A stretch of 64,000 bases of DNA from Primulina eburnea (lineage: Eukaryota > Streptophyta > Magnoliopsida > Lamiales > Gesneriaceae): assembly GCF_022965805.1 (NCBI RefSeq), contig NC_133104.1:42266682-42330681 (forward strand), in the 5' to 3' direction. Within the stretch, counting starts at the first letter, position 1. Every line of letters starts with the position of its first letter. The position numbers were made by a program, and so were the translations under genes. Below are positions 10,025 to 21,086 of this stretch, piece by piece. Below the pieces are notes generated by a model. It worked only from the letters and a program-made list of their open reading frames with translations, ran no database searches and was not told the DNA's origin.

Positions 10025-10421
10025 GATCGCATTGGAGCTACTGATGACACTCATATTCCAGCGACGATATTTATGCGTGATAATAACAATTACTGTAATC
10101 GTCACAGAGTAATTTTTCAAAATATTTTGACAGCTTGTAATTTTGATTTAGAATTCACAGGCCAAGTTTGTCACCTTGAAGATGCTAAAGAGCTATCACA
10201 TCTTCGTCATGCTTTATTTGAGGAATGTTATTGCGATGATATTTGGTATATTTAAATCGCGGTTCAAAATATTCAAGATGACTCCTCCATTTACATATAC
10301 AACCCAAATAAAGCTTGTGTCATATTACACAATTTTTTTTCAAAATGAGTGTCAATGTGATGAATTTCCCATTGAATTAGATAATGAATATCCATCATCT
10401 TCGTCTGAACAAGTTTATTAA
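10025..10421 (+). pseudogene. PIF/Harbinger transposase remnant (DDE nuclease fragment)
   Basis: After a GCAG acceptor-like site, the frame reads DRIGATDDTHIPATI, corresponding to the first-Asp block of the HARBI1-type DDE nuclease (family form G-A-x-D-G-T-H-I-P), then YCNRHRVIFQNILTACNFDLEF. The middle of the domain, with the second Asp and the DAGY block, is missing. After a frame change near 10240 a C-terminal block follows (FKSRFKIFKMTPPFTYTTQI, then DEFPIE). The piece is therefore internally deleted and frameshifted and cannot encode an active transposase. The Asp-Gly to Asp-Asp change is visible. Confidence 0.75.
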
Positions 10422-10490
10422 GATGACAACTTTTTAATATTTAAAATACTAAAAATCATAGGCATGTTGATTCGAATATGAAAAATGTAT

Positions 10491-10655
10491 CTTGTGAGAC
10501 GGTCTCACGAGTCTTTATATGTGAGACGGGTAAATCCCACTGATATTCACAATAAAAAGTAATAATTTTAGCATAAAAAGTAATATTTTTTCATGGATGA
10601 CATAAATAAGATATCCGCCTCACAAAATACGATTCGTGAGACTATGTCACACAAG
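10491..10655 (-). repeat. GTGAGAC palindromic repeat, full copy
   Basis: Begins CTTGTGAGACGGTCTCACG and ends GATTCGTGAGACTATGTCAC; both ends carry the inverted GTGAGAC/GTCTCAC motif. The interior has the family blocks AATAAAAAGTAATAATTTTAG and CATGGATGACATAAATAAG. It is the reverse orientation of the 14.2, 43.2 and 53.0 kb copies. Confidence 0.75.
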
Positions 10656-10691
10656 TTTTTGCCTTAATTCTTTTGCTAAGAATATTAATTT

Positions 10692-10757
10692 TTGTTGTGA
10701 ATATCGGTAGGGTTGATCGGTCTTACAGATAAAGATTCGTAAGACTATGTCACAAAA
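10692..10757 (+). repeat. GTGAGAC palindromic repeat, right-end fragment
   Basis: TGTGAATATCGGTAGGGTTGA then TCTTACAGATAAAGATTCG, matching the right half of the 43.2-kb copy. It lies 36 bases from the full copy at 10491-10655 and in the opposite orientation. Confidence 0.6.
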
Positions 10758-11039
10758 ATACTATTTTTGAAAAATATAGTATATACATATTAAAATATTT
10801 GAAAATTAATTACATTATATTTTAAGACCAAAATAGAATTTGGAAACTCAATCGTCTTTAGTTTCAGTTTTCACTTTAGAAACTATTTATTCGTAGATAT
10901 CATCGTTGTTTAGCCCAACCTTCTACTGGCCCAACGGTGATGCATTCGCATTGCCGAGAGTCGCAAGTTCGAGTCTTCAGGAGTCCTTGATATAAGAATC
11001 CCCTAGGGTTTACTACTCAATGCTCAAACAAATCGAAAT

Positions 11040-11750
11040 ATGCGAAATTCACGGCCGGAACCTGCCGAAACCAATCCCAGTGCGTCGGAATCAGGATTCT
11101 CGTATGGTTTACTCAGAGTGGCGGTGGCCCAAATCTGCCAATCGATGGGCTTCAGGGGGGCCCAACACACGGCCTTAGAAGTCATCACAGACATTGCCGC
11201 CAGGTACTTGAAAACTATAGCTAAGACAGCTACCACCTCCGCCAATACCCGTGGCCGCACCCAATCGAATCTTCGTGACATCATTGTTGCCCTCGAAGAC
11301 TTGATCTCTGTACAGGGGTTCCCCGGCGCGTCGCGTGTCGGGCCACAGTCCTTGCATGCGTCTGCTGCAATTAAGGATTTGATGGATTTTGTCAAGTACA
11401 CGGATGAAATCCCGTTTGCTCAGCCTTTGCCGCCAAGGGAAAATTTTAATGGGCAAGGGAAATTGAGGGAACAAAGTGATGGAAGATGGCACCGTGATAA
11501 GGAGAATACGAGGCATGTGCCAAGTTGGTTACCGGCTTTGCCATTGGTGGCGGTGCCCGAGGAGGAGAAGGAAAGGAGGTGGGAGGAGGGTAGATTGGGG
11601 TGTTTGAATGGTGGGGCAGGGAGGGAAGAGGATGAAAGATGGCAAAGCGCGGTGAAAAGAGGGGAAAATAAGGAAATTGAATTGCTGGGAAAGGGGAAAA
11701 GATTGAAAGTGGGTTTTATTGTAGGAATCGGCAACGATAGAGCGATTTGA
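11040..11750 (+). CDS. TAF8-like protein (TFIID subunit 8, histone-fold/bromodomain-associated)
   Basis: Single exon, 236 residues. Residues about 17-90 form a bromodomain-associated histone fold: GLLRVAVAQICQSMGFRG, then ALEVITDIAARYLKTIAKTA, then NLRDIIVALEDL. This is the heterodimerisation module by which TAF8 pairs with TAF10 in TFIID. A conserved linker (ASAAIKDLMDFVKYTDEIPF) and the plant TAF8 signature HVPSWLPALP follow. The C-terminal third is Glu/Arg/Gly-rich and ends KRLKVGFIVGIG, similar to the tail of plant TAF8-like proteins. It seems shorter than canonical TAF8, so it is more likely one of the short TAF8-like paralogues. Being intronless is usual for this group. The role is in transcription initiation in the nucleus. 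No frameshift is evident. Confidence 0.8.
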   Translation: MRNSRPEPAETNPSASESGFSYGLLRVAVAQICQSMGFRGAQHTALEVITDIAARYLKTIAKTATTSANTRGRTQSNLRDIIVALEDLISVQGFPGASRVGPQSLHASAAIKDLMDFVKYTDEIPFAQPLPPRENFNGQGKLREQSDGRWHRDKENTRHVPSWLPALPLVAVPEEEKERRWEEGRLGCLNGGAGREEDERWQSAVKRGENKEIELLGKGKRLKVGFIVGIGNDRAI

Positions 11751-14202
11751 GTTGTGAGGGGGAGGAGGAAACTAGGATGGGGGCGAAGCAAAAATGAAGT
11801 CATGGAGGAAACGCCACTTGTATTGGTCAACAGGTGCAAGGATAGCTGCAGCATCTGTGCTTGCTCGTATAAGCGTTGAGCTGGAGTTATGCATCAACAA
11901 GAGGATTGAAGGATGACTTATGGCAAAAGTTCATCATTATCTGCCACTGATGTTTATAACCCAATGGACTTTACAATCGCATGGTTCTGCTAATTGAAGT
12001 TCAATACCTACAAATGAAGCAAGTCTTTTTTGTGCTCGCGGGCAATGTCTGAATTCTGATAATGATGGTTGTTCAAAATCAACGACTATGCGCATACAAG
12101 CTGCTATCTGCTGAATATTTAAGAGGGGAGCAGATGGATGCATAACACAAATTATACAATGTAGCCTAAGAAAATTTACAAACGCGGGGTACAGCAACTG
12201 CGGGCTTATATCAAATGGAGTAAACATGGTGTGTGTATATATATATGGACATGCATGGTTTATATAACCAATGCACCACAGACCAGCTCAATATCAAATA
12301 TGAGTGTTCCTAAAGTTGAGCCTTCTCCGTTGGCCAGGCGTGTTGGATTGAAGATTGTGGTAAATAACCTCTGTCCAAAAACTGCACTCCAGGGAAACCA
12401 ATCAGCGTTCATTTACTACAAAATTAAGGATATCTAAGATCAAATATAATCATTTGAATTCTGAATTATTTTGGCCTAAAGCTGTCTAACAGACATCTGC
12501 TATAACGTTTTAGTATTTTGTTCTTTCTGATTTAAATCGACCCTTTTTCAAATTATTTGTGCTAATTATTTTTCATTTTAGTTCTGTGTGTTTTTAAAGT
12601 TTCGGCTCAGTATTTTCTGCCCGAAATAGAGATTGCCTTGCATCCCTAATGAGGGTTCTGCTACGGAAGATTATACATGATATATCTAGCTTCTGAGTTC
12701 TGACATTGACGTCAGGCAAACCACAACAGATAGTTTTGTGTTTAGAAAACATGAGGAAGAATAATGATTTCAGATAAAACCTGCAAACAATACAAAGAAC
12801 TTGTGAATGGTCTCTAGATGGATGTTCGACGTGGTCACTCTGATACTTAAGTCAGCAGGTTGAAGATGTAGAACACAAACATTATATGTGAGTGCTTGAG
12901 AATTCAAAATTCTAAATGAAATATATATATATATGATATTTATAGCAATGCTGACAGATAAGATATCACATGCTTACACACTCGAGTGTGGTCTTGTTTC
13001 CAAGGTGGCCAAGGTAGAATAGTTTCCCGAGGACTTTGTATGAGGGTCCGGGCTCTTGATTGCCCGGGACAAAATATCCCGGGTGTTCACCTACTCGGTT
13101 GCTGAAGAAAATATCTTGCATAGACTCTGATTTGGGTTATCCATATAATGTCCCTAGTCATCTATGATCCGGGCTCTTATGAGATATCACCACCACACAT
13201 GTCTATCTCGTGGTTTCAGATAATATGATATTTGAGTAAAGTACGAATATACAATTCTCCGATAGTTATGAGAATAAGATGAAATTGAACATTCGACGAG
13301 GATGAAGAAGAATATAGAATTCTACCCAAACTCAGTCCATCATCATCCCTTACCTGGGGCACTGTTTTGTATCTATCAAGGCCCGTTGAGAGACCAGGTC
13401 CAAATGCTTATAAAATCCAGTACAGGCCCACACCTACATACTAATGCTTTTCTACTTCTACTAGAAATCTAATGGAATATTTTTTTATTAACAATCCGTG
13501 TAACGTTTTCATAATCATGGTACATCGAAACATTGTTATATTATATAAAATAATAATATAATTTAATAAATAATTTTAAATTTTATAGATTTTAATCGTA
13601 TATACAAATAAAAATAATAATTAAAATTTTAACAACTTACATAAAATTAAAATATCAAATATAATTATATACATATTTTAAAAAAATCAAACAAGTTATA
13701 CAAAATAAATTTTTTAAATATAAGAAATAATAAAAATTTAAAAAAAATGGTGAACTAGTCCAACCGGTTCGAGATTGGTTAGATCAGTTTGAAAAATAAA
13801 ATAGTTTTTGGATATGGTCTGGACCTGCTACCGATCTCGGTCGAACTAACTGTTCGATTCTAAAAACAATGAATATTTGTTCCAACAATAAAAATTTATG
13901 GATAATTAGCAAAATAATTTCCACTTAAATTTTAAAAAATAATCGTCTCAATTATATTTGAAAACACTCAAATTTAAGTTATTTTCAAAAATTTAGTTGA
14001 CCCATGTTATTTTTTAATTTTGTTTTTAAAATTTTACCATATACATCCATTAAAAAAATTTAAGACTTATTGATCAGGAATAAAATAGAAGATTTTATTT
14101 TTTTAACTTACTACAATAAACTTCTGACTATATTTATATGTCATAATTTTTCAATAAAGAAATTAACTACTTTGTTCATGCATTCAAAAAAAAAGACAAA
14201 AA
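11751..14202. other. Intergenic, repeat-rich, no supported gene
   Basis: ORFs at 12231-12437 and 11937-12227 (minus) have no recognisable domain. The stretch 12980-13230 contains several CCGGGC-type motifs (GGTCCGGGCTCTTGATTGCC, TATCCCGGGTG) and resembles the CCCGGG-rich LTRs near 51.7 and 53.7 kb in style, but I could not align it. The stretch 13480-14200 is simple AT-rich DNA. Confidence 0.45.
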
Positions 14203-14345
14203 TTTGTGTGAGACGGTCTCACGGGTCGTATTTGTGAGACGGATATCTTATTTGGATCACTCGTGAAAAAGTATTACTTTTAATGCTAAGATTATTACTT
14301 TTTGACTCGTCTCACAGATTATGATACGTGAGACGGTCTTACATG
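14203..14345 (+). repeat. GTGAGAC palindromic repeat, near-full copy
   Basis: Starts TTTGTGTGAGACGGTCTCAC and ends GATACGTGAGACGGTCTTAC. The internal order matches the 43.2-kb copy, with a deletion near GACTCGTCTCACAGATTATG. Confidence 0.75.
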
Positions 14346-14537
14346 AAACTCGCTCTTAAAAAAATCAATACATTAACTAATCAAGATTGTATGTAGCGTA
14401 TATTTTCAAGGTCATTATCGAATTTTAGAAATTTAGTTTGTGTTTTTTCTATTTTTAAGACAGTATTAATTGAAAGATACACACACAAGTAAAATCAACA
14501 AAAAGCAGCTGCGGTTTCCTTTGAATCTCATCTGAGA

Positions 14538-17500
14538 ATGAATATGGTGGAAAGCAGCGAAGAAGATGATGATTTCCCATCCATGGAAAGCGTCACCTCA
14601 CAGTCCAAAATCGACACCATCTACCAGTCCAAGACTGAGAAAGTACGGATTTTTTTTTTAAAAAAAATTCCAAGCTAAACTTTTTACACTCCTCCTCTTC
14701 TTGATGAGTTACAGATTTACGGTTGTTGGTTTTGATTCTCATTTCTCGTGAGGCAATGAATTTACTTGTCGCTGGAAAAATATGGATTTTAGGGACAAAA
14801 AGGTGTCGCTTTTACTCGTATATAGGGGACACGTACGGGAGAAATTGCTTTCAACTTTGAAAATTCCTCAATTCCAGTTACCCAACTAAATGGAAACGCT
14901 GAATAGTTGACTAATTCCAGGATGTCCCTTTGATCCACTGTATGACATGCTATGTTAGATTAATACGGGGTGGTAATCACAGCTAAATATGCTTTTTCTT
15001 CGGCATTTACCTGTGCAAACTGAGAATGTTGTGTCTCTGGTGTTTCCTTGATTTGAGATACTAATATTGACCTTTCTCTGTTCTTAACGTATTTTCTCTT
15101 CAGGCCTTGCCTTGGTGACATATGCCTTATTTAATTCCTGGCTTTATTTTTTTGTGGGTGTTCTGTTGATTGTACTTTATCATTATTCTTCTCTTGTTGT
15201 TTCCAATAATAGCTCATAAATTTATTTCTTTAGGGAATCAGGAAGATATGTTTTGAGCTTCTGGATCTCAAAGATGCAGTTGAAAACTTGTGTGGTGATA
15301 CACGCACAAAGTATTTGGCGTTTTTAAGGTGAGGCATTCCCCTGTTTTTATGTGAAGACCTATCATATAGCTACAAATTTGGCTGCACACTGTATACTGT
15401 TTTCCATCACATCTAACTCTGATCAATGTTTATATTCTTTATTTGCACATACAGTGCAAAAAAGAAGAATACATGGGTACATGGCAATTAGATTGGTAGA
15501 AAGGAGTAAGGATCAATTTACAACTGAAATATGAGAATTCAATTCGGCATTGAGTTCTCTGGAGGTGTTCTTATCAAATGATTTTCTAAAAGATTTTATT
15601 CTGATACTATTCATGTGATTATGATTTAATTTATTCCCTAAACTTAGCCATTATGCCAAGTTAGGTAATCCAAATTGTTGTGCTGACTTTAATAACGAAC
15701 TGGCTGAGACAGTTTTATGTCGATCTATTTGCAGTGGTTCATCATTTTTCATGATTACCTAATACAGGATTGACGTGAGCTTTTTAATGGTGATTGTAGG
15801 TTATCTGATGAAGTAGTTGAAACAAAGCACGAGTTAAATGAGCTTCAAACCCATATTTCTGCCCAGGGGATTCTTTTGCAGGATCTATTGAGTGGTGTGT
15901 GTCAAGAATTGGAAGAATGGTCCCGAGTTAGTGGTGATATGCAGGAAGCTCCAGAAAGCCATCAACCTTCTGAAATTGATTATATAATCTCAACTGAAGT
16001 GGAGGATCAAAGAATCCAACTGTTGGAGCTCATTGATGTGCTTTTGGCCGAGCATAAGATAGATGAAGCAATCGACGCAATTGATGGTGGAGAGCGAACT
16101 AATTCAGAGCTGAAAGTGTTAGGAGACAATTCAGCTGATGAATGCTCCTCATTCAAGTCTGCGTTGTTGAAAAGGAAAGAAATGCTTGAGATGCAACTTA
16201 TCGAGATTAGCAAACAACCTTCTGTCGGTGTTTTAGAAATGAAAAAGGTTTTATCTGGTCTTTTAAAGCTTGGGAAAGGTACCTTAGCACATCAGATATT
16301 TTTGAAATCTTATGGATCCCGCCTCCAGAGAAGTATTGAAGATTTTCTTGCTCTATGTCCTTGCTACCCTGAAACGTATTCTGCGACATTGTCTAACCTT
16401 GTCTTCTCAATGATTTCATTGGCAACTAAAGAATCTGGTTTGATGTTTGGGGACAATCCTGTTTACAGTAATAAAATTGTTCAATGGGCTGAATGGGAAA
16501 TAGAATCTTTAGTCCGATTGGTCAAGGAAAATGCACCATCTTCTGAGACAGCTTCTGCTTTACGTGCAGCTAGTGTATGCGTTCAGGCTAGTCTTAACCA
16601 TTGCTCTGCCTTGGAATCACAGGGACTCAAATTGTCGAAGTTACTTTTGGTGCTTTTGCAGCCATACGTTGAAGAGGTCTTGGAATTAAATTTTCGACGA
16701 GCTAGAAGAGTGGTTCTTGATTTGGTTGGAGGGGATGAAACTATGCCTTTATCACCTCGCTTCGCGTCTCCACTTTCTACGTTTTCAACTTCATCGGATA
16801 CTATGGTTGTTGACTGTGGAATGAGATTTATTTTCGTTGTCAAGGTCAGTTGATTGCGTGGCATGAGCACAAATGATTGATTTCAAAGTTTACATATTAG
16901 TTTGTTAAGTTGTTATTTAATTAAACATTAGATGATGACGGAAAAGATGGCAATTGCATTTATCATGACCAGATACATTATTTATTACAATAATTGAACA
17001 AGTGTGAAAATCACTGGAAACTTTGTTTAAAAATATTTCGATTCTCATCGATATTTAACCTTCTGCAGGAGATGGTTGAGCAGCTAACCGGTTTAGTGAT
17101 CCAGCATTTTGGAGGAAACATATTGGCAAGGATTTCACAGCTTTTTGATAAGTATATTGACCTTTTGATAAAAGCCTTAACTGGCCCATCTGAAGATGAT
17201 CATCTTATGGAGCTAAAGGAGCATATACCTTTGAAAGCTGAAACAGATTCACAACAACTTGCTTTGTTGGGTACTGCGTTTACTATTGCTGAAGAATTGT
17301 TGCCAATGGTAGTTTCACGAATTTGGAATGTGTTAACTGAGAGCAAGGAAACAGGAGGTGGAGTAGCTGATAATATATTATCTTCTGTAAGTAATGCTGT
17401 TGATCCTAAGGAATGGAGGCGTCAACTTCAGCATTCTCTGGATAAACTCAGGGATCATTTCTGTCGACAATATGTTTTAAGTTTCATTTATTCTAGGGAT

Positions 17501-18432
17501 GGAGAAACCCGATTAGATGCACAAATTTATATATGTGGCAAAGAGAGAGATTTGACTCGGAACCCTGATCCGCTCCCTTCATTGCCATTCCAGGTTTTTG
17601 TTTTTTGCTCCAACCCTTTCCCCCTTGCCTGCAATGTTTTCCTTTGTGTCAAAGAGGAATTTACATATCTTAATTTCAATTTAGTAATAATCATTGTACA
17701 GGCATTATTTGGGAAGTTGCAACAACTAGCAGCTGTTGCTGGAGATGTTTTGCTAGGAAGAGAGAAGATACAGAAGGTTCTGCTGGCAAGGTTGACAGAG
17801 ACAGTGGTGATGTGGTTGTCAGATGAGCAGGAGTTTTGGGGTGTTCTAGAGCACGATTCAGCTCCTCCTCTTCGGCCAGTTGGGCTGCAGCAGGTATTTG
17901 TAACATTTCGTTCTTTTTCCTTTCAATATTTTCCTTCTCCACGGCAAGTGATTTCTCTGTGCTTGTGCATTGCAGTTAATACTTGATATGCACTTCACTG
18001 TTGAAATAGCACGTTTTGCGGGGTATCCATCTAGGCACGTGCATAAAATAGCCTCAGACATAATTGCTCGTGCAGTGAAGGCATTCTCTGCCAGAGGAAT
18101 TGATCCCCAAAGGCAATTATTACCCGTCTCATTTACATGCCTAACTTTAGTGAATTTTGTTATTGACTCTTTTTCTTCTCAGTTGCCTTCCAGAGGATGA
18201 ATGGTTTGTGGAAACTGCAAAAGTCGCAATAAACAAGCTTCTGATGGTAGCTTCGGGATCGGATATATCAGAAATTGATGAAGAGGAGCACATAGTATTG
18301 GAGGACGAGGTGGTCTCAGATTCAGAGGACTCTCCTTCTTCCCTGTCAACAGTGGATACCGAAGAGTCATTTGTATCTGCAAGAATGGAAGATTTGGATA
18401 GCCCCGTGGACTTGACTGATCCTGAAAACTGA
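14538..18432 (+). CDS. EXO84C: Exocyst complex component EXO84C
   Basis: Seven exons: 14538-14642, 15234-15328, 15800-16844, 17069-17593, 17702-17893, 17976-18112, 18183-18432. All junctions keep phase and give 782 residues, close to Arabidopsis EXO84C. The N-terminus is acidic ([15 protein letters not shown]). Exons 2-3 carry the Vps51/Exo84 coiled-coil region ([19 protein letters not shown], then [20 protein letters not shown]), and the rest is the helical cullin-repeat-like C-terminal domain (for example VARLTE-type helices, DEWFVETAK). The acidic tail is Ser-rich. EXO84 is a subunit of the octameric exocyst that tethers secretory vesicles to the plasma membrane. Intron 6 (18113-18182, 70 bases) starts with GC; no GT donor within reach gives an open junction, so a GC-AG intron is needed. 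Start chosen at the first ATG opening the family's acidic leader. Confidence 0.92.
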
Positions 18433-21086
18433 TGAAACTAAAACGACTGAATGAGGCCTCTTCAATATGGAATGATCCCTCATAATATGAGTTCCCTGTA
18501 CTGTTTCCAATTTAATTCATTAACATGTATGTATCTATATATCTCGTTCTGTGGGTTTTTTTTTTTTGGTTTCTTCCAATAAATAAAACAAATAATATAA
18601 ACAATAAAAAGATAGAGTGAATTAGATTTAAATTAACCAACTCAGTGCATAATAGTAATACATAATGTAAAGATTTCTGCTAAAATGTTGCTCCATCTCA
18701 TCTATCAATAAGTGAACTTAGCAATATAACCTTGTACTGGTATGAGGGTGGTCAGAGTGTGTGTATAATATAATATTTAAAAAATGGGTTTCACAGAAAC
18801 AAAAGAGTGTTATTTAACAATAACCTATGCTAAATGTGAATAAATAATATATATTTTTACAATCTTACCTATAAAGTGTGTGTGGATTTTTAAATATGCT
18901 CAACGGAAATTGGATGACAGAAACAGGGACAGATATGGTACATGGAAATTGATTAAAAATATTATTAGGTACATATATTTATCAATCATTTTTCAAATTT
19001 CAATTGTTCATTAACCTGCTGACTTGAATATGCGATAAATGATTGGAATGGTTGCATGCATCAAAGCAAAATATTATCTATGCACCAGGAAATGTAGGTA
19101 ATGCTGATTTGTCGAGGTTGCCTTCGGAGACTCTCTTGAGTCAAGTGTGTTTAACTATTTTTGTTGTATACTGGCTAGTGAAAGTAACTTATTATCACCC
19201 AAATGTCACCCAAGCGATAATTGGTTGTAAAGATGATCTTTTTTTTTTTTTTTTTTTGTCCAGAGCTCATCTATTGCAAATAATATCGATCAAAGCATCT
19301 TGTCCAGAGATAAGTGTCACCTGTTGTTCAGCGTTGCACAGGAGGAGCGATGGTAGGGGCGGACCAGTTAATGAGCCTCCCGCAATTTTGTAAGACACCA
19401 TTTTCCCTTCCTATAGTTCATGAACTTTGTGAAAATAGAAAGTTGAAGTCTAACTTCATGCAAATGCTGGTACCGGATCTATCTGTTTGTTTGTGGCTTA
19501 GATTCTTTACAATCGTGGTCCTGATTAGGGGAAGAAAATCATCATCAGCCAAAAAGGTTTTGTAATGATATGTCATGTTTTGTTTTGATTCGAGAGAATA
19601 TTGCTTGTCTCTTGAATTGCATGGTCATTTGATTCACTATCTGTCTCCTTCCAGAGGTCAGATTGAAAATTACCTATGGCGAATGGAAATGGAAATACAG
19701 CTTGGACAAGCAAAAATGGGTTAGAAACCTTCCGATGTAGAGACCCAAATCCATAAAAGACATATTTGCAGCACAAACAGATCAACATATGTAGCATTCT
19801 TGGAATTGAATTGCTTGCCATTTTTGAATAGTAATATGCGTTTGTGTTTTGGTAAAGCATTAAAAACTTTGTCTGCTTTTGTTGATCAGATAATTTTACT
19901 GTTTGCACAAGATGGAGTTCATTGATTATTTTCCCACTGCCAACTATAGATCATTGCTTCATGATCTTTACTTCTTTCGTTTCAGATTACCTAAAGGTTT
20001 GTTACTCTAAAGCTCGTGCTTGGATAGTAAAAAATATAAGATAAAATCCTCTTTATTAATGCAATATTGAATTCTTTTGTGGGATTTAAAGGGGCGAATG
20101 AAGTAGTTTTTTCTTGTGTCTTCTAAAGAATCTTAAGTATCAATGAAGCAAGCAAGCAAGCAGAAGAGGACCGGACGAAGAGAAAGCCTGTGAGAGTGAA
20201 ATGGAATATTATTTAGGGGTGGGGGGATCACTGGAATCTCTTGATAGGAATTCAGAAGCTAGATGACATTAGTTTGTCAAGCACCCAATTTTGGCTTTAT
20301 GCTTCAGAATCTATATTATCATGTGATAAACGCTAGTTCCTTGATTCATCAATCAATTTATTTTTTTAATTATGTAAAATTAATGAGCTAATATTTGATT
20401 GTTTTGAAATATAATATTTGATTGCAATGGATGATTGCTGCAGCCTTTCTTTTTCATATTCCAAAGTCATTTCCTTCGTTCTTTCGTCTTTCCTTTTTCC
20501 CATTGAAGACAGAAACCATATTCCTTCCATCTTCATTACTATTGTTTTGGGGTAGAGATCACCGATACTGGAATATACCTGCAGCTCCCAAGGCCAACGA
20601 GTACGTGAGAGACTACTTAATACGCACTCTTCAAATATAAGTAAGAAATAATACTCAGCATCCTACGACTGTTGTGACTGAGGAGGGGATTGAAATTACC
20701 GTGAAATAGATGACAAACGTCAATGCACTGTGACTGTAGTGGATTTACAACAGATATGCTGAAGTGCCTCCTAATTGTAAACTTAAGGTCGATCGTCACC
20801 TTATGGAAACCCGACAAAATCCCACATCTGTCCGTCCATGCATCAGATTCCAAAATCAGTATCATAGATATTTGCTTTTCATCCGCAGACAGTTGCGTCG
20901 AACAGGGTGGAGATGAGTGGAAGATGACGCTTGAAAGCTTTTATCAGTGCGATTGGCACCTATTTTTCATCAATCTCAACCGCAAGTATTTTTCACATCT
21001 ATGTACACAGTACACGTCAACGACTATAAAACGGGATTTCTGGTAATAGAAACATTTAAGGGGGTGGATTCGTCATCTTTGGCAAT
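18433..21086. other. Intergenic, no supported gene
   Basis: The first 100-200 bases are likely the EXO84C 3' UTR. ORFs at 19043-19393, 19314-19565, 19573-19908 (minus), 20422-20640 and 20723-21046 show no domain and overlap in conflicting frames. The stretch upstream of 21087 would be the old promoter of the PP2 pseudogene. Confidence 0.5.

Noticed and set aside
10905..11000. tRNA- or SINE-like box B (GCAAGTTCGAGTCTTC) before the TAF8-like gene
   Set aside because: Only a B-box-like stretch is visible; no cloverleaf, A box at the right distance, poly(A/T) tail or target duplication.
11420..11854. 144-residue minus-strand ORF
   Set aside because: Antisense shadow of the TAF8-like gene in low-complexity Gly/Glu codons.
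12231..12437. 68-residue ORF
   Set aside because: No domain and starts in simple TA-rich DNA.
17970..18200. Alternative EXO84C end reading through the intron
   Set aside because: Diverges from the family after GIDPQ and stops; the GC-AG junction restores the conserved tail.
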